Shown here in pieces: positions 8,051 through 15,117 of a stretch of DNA of 20,786 nucleotides (position 1 is the first letter of the stretch; every line of letters starts with the position of its first letter). The stretch covers positions 1-20,786 of the forward strand of contig JAGCXJ010000309.1 of the NCBI GenBank assembly GCA_017961385.1, given 5' to 3'. A program made the position numbers and the translations under genes. Source of the DNA: Lachnospiraceae bacterium (GTDB lineage Bacteria; Bacillota; Clostridia; Lachnospirales; Lachnospiraceae). Below the pieces are notes generated by a model. That model was not told the DNA's origin. It ran no database searches and was given only the letters and a program-made list of their open reading frames with translations.

Positions 8051-8079
8051 ATTATAGCAAAAAATGGATTGTTTAACAA
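8051..8079 (-). promoter_or_regulatory. Promoter of the pfkA-dnaX-recR operon
   Basis: On the minus strand, TTGTTA (8079-8074), a 17-base spacer and a perfect TATAAT (8056-8051) form a strong sigma-A promoter, with TG one base before the -10 (extended -10). Transcription would start near 8044, about 36 bases before the pfkA ATG. Confidence 0.8.
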
Positions 8080-8080
8080 T
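8068..8080. promoter_or_regulatory. Palindrome over the -35 box of the pfkA promoter
   Basis: ATTGTT-T-AACAAT is a perfect inverted repeat of 6-base arms around one base, covering the -35 hexamer. Its position suits a repressor site. The regulator is unknown and the AT-rich context means chance is possible. Confidence 0.35.
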
Positions 8081-8094
8081 GATAAGGTAAACGC

Positions 8095-9282
8095 TCAGCT
8101 CATAACAAGCTGTTTAAATACATCGCCCCTGTCTTCGAAATTCTTGAAATATCCGTAGGAAGCCGCAGCCGGCGAAAGAACGCAGGCTTCTTTGGATCTT
8201 GTGATCTTTTTTGCCAATAAGACTGCTTCCTTAAGATCTTCTACAAGATATACGTTTTTTCCACCGCCAAGCTCTTTCATTATGCGCTTTCCCGTTTCGT
8301 ACATGAGTATATAGTTATACTGGCTGTGATCTTTTATAAATTCCTTTAAGATATCATAGTCAATGCCTCTGTCCATGCCGCCGATCAGAATAGTCTTTGC
8401 ATTCTTCAGACTCGTTGCCGCGCTTATGGTCGCCTGAGGGATTGTTGATATCGAATCGTCATAGTATTCAACACCGTCTATGGTTGCAATCAGCTGCAGT
8501 CTGTGTGCAAGTCCCTCAAAGGATTTAAGAGCCTTCTTGACCTTATCGGGATCGCATCCAAACTGCTCGGTTGCTATCCTGAATACAAATTCGGCATTGT
8601 ATCTGTTGTGGTCTCCCTGAATGCTCAAGTCATGATCATAGTCTTTCTTTGAAGATATGATCACCTTTTTTGCATCGGTATCAAACTGCGGGACATTATC
8701 GCCGACGTAGAGCACATCATTATCTGTCTGATATGCGGAGATATGCGTCTTGGCCGCAAAATAGCGGTCCATTGTCTTATAGTAATCCAGATGATCCTCA
8801 AAGAGATTCAAAAATACAGCGATATGCGGGGAAACGCTAAGATGAGCCAGCTGATGACACGACAGCTCGTAAACGACTATCGTATCCTCATTTATATGAT
8901 CGAAATAATCAAGACATGGAAGTCCTATGTTTCCTACAAGCAGAGTTTCTTTATCAAGACAGGCATTAAGCACGGTATATAACAGGCTTGAAGTCGTACT
9001 CTTTCCTTTTGTTCCCGTTATGCCGACAGTCTTACTGGCATACTCCTCCATGAATACCTGCGTCTGAGAAGTGTATTTATCGTTATCTTCGTCCATGACA
9101 ATGCCGGGGCTCTTAAAGATATAGTCATACTTATCCTCATTGATATCTTCTCTTTTTCCTTCAAAGATATCAACCGATAACGGCTTGCAGCATCGATTTA
9201 AAAAGCTTTCGGTTGACTTTCCCTCTCTGCCGTAACCCCATATCAGTATCCTTTTACCTTCAAATCTGTCTACAACTGACAT
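8095..9282 (-). CDS. murD2: MurD-type Mur ligase, predicted MurD2 (UDP-MurNAc-L-Ala:L-Glu ligase)
   Basis: An ATP-dependent amino-acid ligase of cytoplasmic peptidoglycan precursor synthesis. Family motifs: an N-terminal nucleotide-type fold (ILIWGYGREGKST, 12-24), the P-loop GITGTKGKST (87-96), ELSCHQL (139-145), LFEDHLDYY (160-168) and a C-terminal ligase domain with GLAHRL (257-262). At 395 residues it is shorter than typical MurD (about 450). Where MurD has DSKATN it has DDSISTIP (275-282), so the Lys is lost; where E. coli MurD has GGDGK it has GGMDRG. These positions lie at the D-Glu pocket. The murL-like gene upstream overlaps it by 13 bases. I therefore infer MurD2, which adds L-Glu. 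An ordinary MurD is the alternative. The ATG has AGGAG 8-9 bases upstream. Confidence 0.75.
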   Translation of the reverse strand: MSVVDRFEGKRILIWGYGREGKSTESFLNRCCKPLSVDIFEGKREDINEDKYDYIFKSPGIVMDEDNDKYTSQTQVFMEEYASKTVGITGTKGKSTTSSLLYTVLNACLDKETLLVGNIGLPCLDYFDHINEDTIVVYELSCHQLAHLSVSPHIAVFLNLFEDHLDYYKTMDRYFAAKTHISAYQTDNDVLYVGDNVPQFDTDAKKVIISSKKDYDHDLSIQGDHNRYNAEFVFRIATEQFGCDPDKVKKALKSFEGLAHRLQLIATIDGVEYYDDSISTIPQATISAATSLKNAKTILIGGMDRGIDYDILKEFIKDHSQYNYILMYETGKRIMKELGGGKNVYLVEDLKEAVLLAKKITRSKEACVLSPAAASYGYFKNFEDRGDVFKQLVMS

Positions 9283-10610
9283 TTTGTTAGCTCCTGTTTA
9301 AGATTTTTAGCAAATTCATCAGGTACGTTATGCTCATCATTCCACTCTGAAAGAAGCTCACTTAAATCAGTCGGAATATCATCTATGAACTCGGCGTATC
9401 TGTCTGTAAGAAGGCTTGTCTGACCGTTCATTCTGTAATATTTCATGGCAGTCTGAACCTCTCTTCTTGTTCCGACACATTCAAAAGGCTTGTTTTCCTC
9501 TATGCCGATAAGCTCTCTGAAATCCTTGTCAAGAGATTCCTTATCAAGAAGATCTTCACCGAATATCGAGATAAGTTCATCCTCTGAAAGAAATGCACTG
9601 AGTATGATATATACGAACAGACACTTCGGACAGTTGCAGCACCATATTCCCTGCTTGCTGCCTGCGTTGCAGCTTCTGAAAGCCTTGTGATAGGCTTTGT
9701 GTCGTGAAAACAGAGCCGCTATCTGTATCTCGGTGAGCGGTCTTAAAAGACTGAAGTAATGTATATCCGAATCGGTCAGAGTCTTTAAATATTCATCAAA
9801 ATCCTTTTCAAATTCGTATGATTTTGAATACTGATGATTGACATACGAATCCTTTACTGTGGATTCGTTAGCACTGTTTTCATTTGAGAGGGCTATATAT
9901 TTTATACCTGTAAGATAGGCAGTTATAACGGTTGAGAAGGCTACTACCGCAGAAAAAGGTATATGCCCGTTTAAAAATCCGAGCTCATTTAATTCAAGTA
10001 TGCCTTTATCAAGTATTCTTTTTGCGCGATAATCAGATTTCTTATCCTGGCATATATCAATGACGTTACGCGTGGTCTCATTTCCGTTTATGCTGTAAGT
10101 GGTAATGCCTTCGTTTTTTAACAGCTCCAGCGATACCACCGAATCCTTGCCTCCTCCTACGGGGACAAGACACCCACTGTAGGTTTCATTATCATTTAGT
10201 GTTTCGCATGAACCGTCCCTGCTTTTTATTGTGAGCAGATCATTTTTTGATATCTCAATTCTGTTTCGATAAGCGAATTCACCCAGGCCGTTATAGAAAA
10301 GCTTCTCCCACCATTCAGTCTGATATTTGCTAAGAGAGCCGCATTCCACTTCCACGATTTTAGGGCAGACGCATTTGTAATAGCTGATAGCTTCTACCAT
10401 ACCGAGATTAAAAACAAGTCTGTCAAGTATGGGATCGTTCTCTTTTATATCTCTGCTCCCTATGGGAAACTCCCATCTTGATCTGAATTCTCTCAGTCCG
10501 GGAATCGAGAACCAAAATGACACCTTAAAGCAGCCGTCTTCTTTTTCTATCGTATAATCCTTATATACGAATCTTTCATATTCTTTTCTGAATCTGTCAA
10601 ATTTTTCCAT
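9270..10610 (-). CDS. murL: MurL-type UDP-MurNAc-L-Ala-L-Glu epimerase
   Basis: MurL inverts the terminal L-Glu of UDP-MurNAc-L-Ala-L-Glu to D-Glu using ATP and Mg2+, known from Xanthomonas oryzae. The 446-residue protein shows the family's motifs in order: GLGEFAYRN (108-116), VGGGKDS (151-157, a PP-loop-like ATP site fitting adenylation), NGHIP (214-218), SNENSAN (242-248), VNHQYSKSYEFE (257-268), YFSLLRPLTE (285-294), a cysteine group (C314, then CCNCPKC at 324-330) that could bind zinc, and KPFECVG (374-380). It starts 5 bases after the DUF4317 gene and has no Shine-Dalgarno sequence, so it is probably translationally coupled. It overlaps the MurD-type gene by 13 bases, the expected partner. 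Assignment is from recalled family motifs. Confidence 0.87.
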   Translation of the reverse strand: MEKFDRFRKEYERFVYKDYTIEKEDGCFKVSFWFSIPGLREFRSRWEFPIGSRDIKENDPILDRLVFNLGMVEAISYYKCVCPKIVEVECGSLSKYQTEWWEKLFYNGLGEFAYRNRIEISKNDLLTIKSRDGSCETLNDNETYSGCLVPVGGGKDSVVSLELLKNEGITTYSINGNETTRNVIDICQDKKSDYRAKRILDKGILELNELGFLNGHIPFSAVVAFSTVITAYLTGIKYIALSNENSANESTVKDSYVNHQYSKSYEFEKDFDEYLKTLTDSDIHYFSLLRPLTEIQIAALFSRHKAYHKAFRSCNAGSKQGIWCCNCPKCLFVYIILSAFLSEDELISIFGEDLLDKESLDKDFRELIGIEENKPFECVGTRREVQTAMKYYRMNGQTSLLTDRYAEFIDDIPTDLSELLSEWNDEHNVPDEFAKNLKQELTKCQL

Positions 10611-10615
10611 AGAAA

Positions 10616-11869
10616 CTATATCTGTGTGTTGACTCCGTTAAGATTTACATGCTCGTTTGCATCCATAGGGATCATAAGATATTTCTGATCTCCCAGTATC
10701 TGGCTCTTTATCTTTGATGCCTTGTCAGGCTTTACACGCAAGACCACATCATATGTCTTAAGATCCTCAATGTATGTCGCAGCCTCGGAAAGCTGCTTGT
10801 CCTTTTCTACGATCTCTGTCTTTAACGTGTTTACTTCCTTTACAAGCTCCTGTTCCTTCTTTATCTTTGCGTTGGCCTCAAGCGCTTTCGTGTCGATAAG
10901 ATTTGCGATCGCAGGCATGTCATCACCGAAAGTCTCCTTGACAGTCTCGGAAACCTTCTTTGCAACAAATGCATCCATTCCCTGTTCCACCAGCGCCTCT
11001 TCTACAGCTTCATCCGTAAGGATCAGAGATGCTGCCTGAGCATCCGACATCTCCTCATCAGTATCGATCTTATCGTTAAGCACTTCCTGAACTCCGATGA
11101 GCGCTCTTTCACACTTCTCCTCATCTGTTCCGAATGCCTTTTTAACTATCGCATGGAATGTCTGCTTCTGTTCCGTGGCTGTGAGTCTCGGACCGCAGCC
11201 CAGTACATCCGACACGAACTCAGGATGCGAATCCTTAGCATCTCTTATAAAATAATCGACTTTGTGAATATCGGCACTTGAATCGCAAAAAGCCGGGAAA
11301 AGGAATCCCATATCAGGAACACCGACTACCCAGTCTCTTATGCGGGCACCTATCCTGTTCTCGTCCTTTCGATATCCGAGGCCTGGCTTTGAAAGAGCAA
11401 CAGGACAGATCGATACCAGAAGATATTCATAGACCTCTTCAGATTCATCAAGCTTCATCTTGTCAGATGTACGGCTCATGATGTCATATGAATCGTGGAA
11501 CACGAGTATAAGATAATTGCCTATATACTGATAATTATCGATGATCAGATCATACAGCCTGTCAAGAAGCTCCTCATTTTCAAGATTGCTCGCTCTCAAG
11601 CCGTACAGAAACTGTTGCTTGCCGCCGGGAGCCTCCTCATCAAGCGGGAAATCAAGCTCGAGTATGTTATTGCCAATGGTTCCTGCCATTGTCTTTTTTG
11701 CTATATCAAGGAACTTGTAGAACTCCTCTTCATCAAGATTCAAAAAAGTCTCATTCAGCTTTAAAACCTTTTGACGGGATGCATCGACGTAGCAGCCTGC
11801 CATGCGGCTTATGGTACAGCTCTCCTTCTTGAATCTTTTCTTAAGTTCCAGTAAATCTCTCTTGTTCAC
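10616..11869 (-). CDS. DUF4317 family protein
   Basis: A 417-residue soluble protein of a family widespread in Firmicutes with no established function. The N-terminus (NKRDLLELKKRFKKESCTISRMAGCYVD) and the segments LVFHDSYDI, YEYLLVSICPV and VVGVPDMGFLFPAFCDSSAD are family-like. Residues about 330-365 form a charged, probably coiled-coil helix (KIKKEQELVKEVNTLKTEIVEKDKQLSEA). No signal peptide or membrane helix is present. It starts with GTG, with AGGAG 9 bases upstream, and lies 15 bases after larC and 5 before murL. Nothing in the sequence says whether it takes part in nickel-cofactor or cell-wall metabolism. Confidence 0.85.
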   Translation of the reverse strand: MNKRDLLELKKRFKKESCTISRMAGCYVDASRQKVLKLNETFLNLDEEEFYKFLDIAKKTMAGTIGNNILELDFPLDEEAPGGKQQFLYGLRASNLENEELLDRLYDLIIDNYQYIGNYLILVFHDSYDIMSRTSDKMKLDESEEVYEYLLVSICPVALSKPGLGYRKDENRIGARIRDWVVGVPDMGFLFPAFCDSSADIHKVDYFIRDAKDSHPEFVSDVLGCGPRLTATEQKQTFHAIVKKAFGTDEEKCERALIGVQEVLNDKIDTDEEMSDAQAASLILTDEAVEEALVEQGMDAFVAKKVSETVKETFGDDMPAIANLIDTKALEANAKIKKEQELVKEVNTLKTEIVEKDKQLSEAATYIEDLKTYDVVLRVKPDKASKIKSQILGDQKYLMIPMDANEHVNLNGVNTQI

Positions 11870-11884
11870 CTTTTCATTCTCCTG

Positions 11885-13120
11885 CTATATATTTTTGAGC
11901 ACATCCTCTATAGACATGTTGTTATCTTTTGCAGCAAGCGCGATATCGTCATATTCGTACTTTTGTCTGGTTACTCCATAACCTGTCGAAATCTTTTTTC
12001 TTATCTGGCCAAACTGCGACTCTACAGTCTCGATCTTTCTATCAAGAACGTATCTAGACTTGCTGGCTTCTCTTATACCGATCGTAGTGGTATGAGCAAA
12101 TATCTGTTTAACAATGTCATTCTTATCCTGCGGCCTGCATAAAACAGTGAGTTTTATGCCCGGACGGGATTTTTTCATCCCCACTGCAGTAGTATAGACC
12201 TCAAGCGCTCCCGCATCAAACAGTTTCTGCATGGCAAATCCGACAAGCTCGGGGCTCATGTCATCCATGTTGCACTCTAGTTCTATTATATCATCAGTTT
12301 TATCCTGTGATTCACCCAGGAAAACCCTGACGCAGTTTGCTTCTTCAAAGTCCTTTTTGCCCATGCCGTATCCGATCTTTTCAGTATTCATGACAGGCAT
12401 ATCACCGAAGCTGTCTGCAAAGTATTTCAAAAGTGCTGCTCCTGTGGGTGTGCACAGCTCTCCCTTAACGGATCCTCCGTACATTGGTACATCCTTAAGT
12501 ATAAAAGCTGTCGCAGGTGCAGGAACAGGAAGAATTCCGTGAGCGCATCTTACCTGTCCGCTTCCGACATGTATCGGAGAAACGACTACTCTGTCAGGAG
12601 ATATCCTGTTAATCAAAAGACATACCGCAGCAATGTCTGCGATCGCATCCATGGTTCCCACTTCATGGAAATGTATATCGCTTATAGGTCTGTTGTGCGC
12701 ATGACTCTCCGCTTCTGCTATGAGCTCATAGACATTCATGATATCATCTTTGACTTTATCGGGAGCCTTTATATGATCCCTTACGATATGTTCAATATCA
12801 TGAAGACTGCTGTGATGATGGTGATGTTCCTCATGATCATGGTGATGTTCTTCATGATGATGGTGATGTTCCTCATGATCGTGATGATGCTCATGTTCAT
12901 GCATGGTCTCATCTTCTTCGGATCCTTTTACCAGAACAGACATGTGTGTTCCGGTAATACCGCATTTGACACTCTGTTCACATCTGTATTCGACATCCGG
13001 TATCCCGAGCTCATTAAGCTCTTTTACAAACGATACTTTATCTTCCATAAGTTCTAAGAGAGCCGCTGTGAGCATGTCGCCCGCCGCGCCCATAGCGCAT
13101 TCTATATACAGTGTCTTCAT
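11885..13120 (-). CDS. larC: LarC, nickel-pincer cofactor biosynthesis (nickel insertion)
   Basis: LarC is the CTP-dependent cyclometallase that inserts nickel into the pincer nucleotide used by LarA-type racemases and epimerases. The 411-residue protein has the N-terminus LYIECAMGAAGDMLTAAL (4-21), DIHFHEVGTMDAI (148-160), PVPAPATA (198-205), ELCTPTGAALL (221-231), and the C-terminal half LECNMDDMSPE (281-291) with GMKKSRPG (314-321). In Lactiplantibacillus plantarum the two halves are joined by a frameshift (larC1/larC2); here one frame runs through. Residues 74-103 contain 20 histidines, with Asp and Glu, a likely nickel-binding or storage segment encoded by a tandem repeat. AAGGAG precedes the ATG. 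It follows larB by 16 bases. Confidence 0.95.
   Translation of the reverse strand: MKTLYIECAMGAAGDMLTAALLELMEDKVSFVKELNELGIPDVEYRCEQSVKCGITGTHMSVLVKGSEEDETMHEHEHHHDHEEHHHHHEEHHHDHEEHHHHHSSLHDIEHIVRDHIKAPDKVKDDIMNVYELIAEAESHAHNRPISDIHFHEVGTMDAIADIAAVCLLINRISPDRVVVSPIHVGSGQVRCAHGILPVPAPATAFILKDVPMYGGSVKGELCTPTGAALLKYFADSFGDMPVMNTEKIGYGMGKKDFEEANCVRVFLGESQDKTDDIIELECNMDDMSPELVGFAMQKLFDAGALEVYTTAVGMKKSRPGIKLTVLCRPQDKNDIVKQIFAHTTTIGIREASKSRYVLDRKIETVESQFGQIRKKISTGYGVTRQKYEYDDIALAAKDNNMSIEDVLKNI
12813..12896 (-). repeat. 42-bp tandem repeat encoding the LarC histidine-rich segment
   Basis: Two copies of a 42-base unit lie end to end (12813-12854 and 12855-12896). They begin identically and diverge late in the second copy. 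Each encodes a 14-residue unit of the form HHHDHEEHHHHH plus two residues (EE in one, SS in the other). A 42-base period keeps frame, so copy number could vary without breaking the gene. Confidence 0.85.
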
Positions 13121-13136
13121 AAATTCTCCTTCTTTT

Positions 13137-13883
13137 TCAGTAACGATGATTTATCATGCTCGCCAGATAACCCGCTCCGAAGCCGTTATCGATATTGACT
13201 ACCGATACACCGCTGGCACAGGAATTCAGCATAGCAAGAAGTGCCGAAATTCCCCCGAATGATGCTCCGTATCCTACACTTGTAGGAACAGCGATGACAG
13301 GACAGTCTACGAGGCCTCCGATGACACTAGCAAGAGCGCCCTCCATTCCGGCTATCGCTATCACAGCTTTGGCCTCCATAAGTTCATCTATATGAGATAA
13401 AAGTCTGTGAATGCCGGCTACGCCCACATCATATAGCCTGACCACCTTATTTCCGTATACTTCAGCGGTAAGGGCCGCTTCCTCAGCCACAGGGATATCA
13501 GATGTTCCACCTGTAGCCACAACGATGCTTCCGATCCCGTTTTCTTCTGGGATCTCTCCAACGATCCCTATATGTGACATCGGATCATATTTCATCTTGC
13601 AGGTATCAGAAATATCTTTTGCCTTATCCTCCTGAAGTCTTGTTATCAATATTGTTTTGACTCCGTCTTTTTCCATTGAGTCAATGATCCCCGTTATCTG
13701 CTTTGGTGTCTTACCTGCCCCGTATATGACCTCTGCCGCTCCCTGTCTGATCTTTCTGTGATGATCAACCTTGGCATATCCTAGATCTTCAAACGGCTGC
13801 TTCTTGATCGCAAGCACGGCATCATCAACGGTTATTTTTCCGTCTTTTAAAGCCTGCAGCGTCTCTCTTATGTCCTGATTCAT
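13137..13883 (-). CDS. larB: LarB, nickel-pincer cofactor biosynthesis (carboxylase/hydrolase)
   Basis: LarB carboxylates the pyridinium ring of nicotinic acid adenine dinucleotide and hydrolyses the phosphoanhydride, the first step of nickel-pincer cofactor synthesis. The C-terminal part is PurE-like. AGAGG lies 7 bases from the ATG at 13883 but only 1 base from the ATG two codons earlier, so I take the inner start (248 residues). Motifs: FEDLGYAKVDHHRKIRQGAAEVIYG (31-55), VVATGGTSDIPVAEEAA (121-137), GMEGALASV (179-187) with Glu181, and Cys222 in NSCASGVSVVN. The Glu and Cys correspond to the catalytic residues described for the L. plantarum enzyme. Larger neighbours: larC follows at 16 bases. 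Confidence 0.95.
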   Translation of the reverse strand: MNQDIRETLQALKDGKITVDDAVLAIKKQPFEDLGYAKVDHHRKIRQGAAEVIYGAGKTPKQITGIIDSMEKDGVKTILITRLQEDKAKDISDTCKMKYDPMSHIGIVGEIPEENGIGSIVVATGGTSDIPVAEEAALTAEVYGNKVVRLYDVGVAGIHRLLSHIDELMEAKAVIAIAGMEGALASVIGGLVDCPVIAVPTSVGYGASFGGISALLAMLNSCASGVSVVNIDNGFGAGYLASMINHRY

Positions 13884-13893
13884 ATGCATGCCT

Positions 13894-15114
13894 CTACTTT
13901 CTGAATCCGTTTTTTATCTCCTCAACATCCTGTTTTTGAGCTTCATATCCGACATTGAATCTTACCTTTTCATATATACCTGTTGCAAACGATATATCAT
14001 GCCCTTTTGATCTGAGTATCTCTGATCTGTTTTCAAAAGGTGTTCGTGTTTCTTTTATATCTGCGCCTTTTTTCTTGTAAGAAAGCAGTTCCTTTCTGTA
14101 TATCTGTCTTACTTTTTGCTCGTTTGTTCTGAAAATATTCTTTCTTTTTTCTCTGACCGCATCGGTCCTTGACAGTCTTTCCCTTACTTCGTTCTTCACT
14201 CGATAGCTTCTGTGGCTCCAGGTCCTTTTAATCCTGTCTTTTGTCAGTGCATGTACAACAGCAATAATCAATTTTAATAGTATATAGATCAATAAGGCAG
14301 CTATCATGACTGATAGGAGTGCTTCCATTATCCTTAAAAGCTGAGCAAATATGTTGTCCTCGGTCTCAGGAAGATCCGGCATCTTGGGACGCGGTATTCC
14401 GTAATCGATCGACCCTTCCTTCGATGTAACAAACGGCATTATAACAAACCATATCCTTTTAAGGATAAGATAGACAATATCATTTATCTTCTGTATGAGC
14501 ACATCGGTTCTGACAAATATCATAAAAGCGATGGCAATCAGTATTATTCCTATCGCTATATAGGTATTGTTTCTGAACAGTTCCTTAACGGGCATATCAT
14601 CTGTCAGCTGTCCGGACCGGCTCAGGTCGTAGAAATTCCATATCAGCATTCTGACAAGCAGACAGGCAACAAACAGGATGCCCATGTTGAATATGTCTCT
14701 CGAATATCCGAATTCAAACGCCCCCGAACTCATGAAGAATGCTAAAAGTATCAGGCCCCCGCATCCCCAGAAAATGTCCGGCATGCTCTCAAGACCGTTA
14801 AACCAGTTATAAATATCAAAGGCGGTGACTACTACTGCAATAAACACGATCTTTACCTTGCTCGTGATATCGATCGGTATCATGATGCAAGCCGCGATCA
14901 TGACAGCGTGACATATCATGTAGATATACATCTTTGTCAGATGTTCTCTTAACAGATATGATACGAGAAGCACTGCTCCTATAGCTGCGTATTCGCTTAC
15001 GGGTATAGCAAACTGCATTCCGGAAGAAAGCGTCATATCCGCGCTCATGACGATAAGATACAGCATTATGAGATTTAGAGCATCCCTGTAGATCGGGAAT
15101 CTTTTAGTAGTCAT
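13894..15114 (-). CDS. TgpA-like membrane protein without a transglutaminase domain, DUF4129-like tail
   Basis: A 406-residue membrane protein. About seven hydrophobic segments fill residues 11-200 (near 11-27, 35-54, 60-79, 86-104, 113-130, 142-160, 183-200), a further one lies at about 258-288, and a basic cytoplasmic tail follows. The tail has QIYRKELLSYKKKG, TRTPFENRSEILRSKG and FATGIYEKVRFNVGYEAQKQD, which resembles DUF4129. The usual partner of MoxR and DUF58 genes has TM helices, a transglutaminase core, a TM helix and DUF4129. Here the loop between helices 7 and 8 is only about 58 residues with no Cys-His-Asp core, so the enzyme domain appears absent. It begins 3 bases after the DUF58 stop (TAGAACATG) without a clear ribosome binding site. 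Confidence 0.7.
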   Translation of the reverse strand: MTTKRFPIYRDALNLIMLYLIVMSADMTLSSGMQFAIPVSEYAAIGAVLLVSYLLREHLTKMYIYMICHAVMIAACIMIPIDITSKVKIVFIAVVVTAFDIYNWFNGLESMPDIFWGCGGLILLAFFMSSGAFEFGYSRDIFNMGILFVACLLVRMLIWNFYDLSRSGQLTDDMPVKELFRNNTYIAIGIILIAIAFMIFVRTDVLIQKINDIVYLILKRIWFVIMPFVTSKEGSIDYGIPRPKMPDLPETEDNIFAQLLRIMEALLSVMIAALLIYILLKLIIAVVHALTKDRIKRTWSHRSYRVKNEVRERLSRTDAVREKRKNIFRTNEQKVRQIYRKELLSYKKKGADIKETRTPFENRSEILRSKGHDISFATGIYEKVRFNVGYEAQKQDVEEIKNGFRK

Positions 15115-15117
15115 GTT

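Noticed and set aside
12539..13057. Open frame on the plus strand across the LarC histidine-rich region, rich in Met, Val and Phe.
   Set aside because: It is antisense to His and Glu codons (CAT/GAA), which automatically gives ATG and TTC-type codons. No ribosome binding site, and larC is certain.
11885..13120. LarC split and joined by a ribosomal frameshift, as in lactobacilli.
   Set aside because: A single uninterrupted frame covers both halves.
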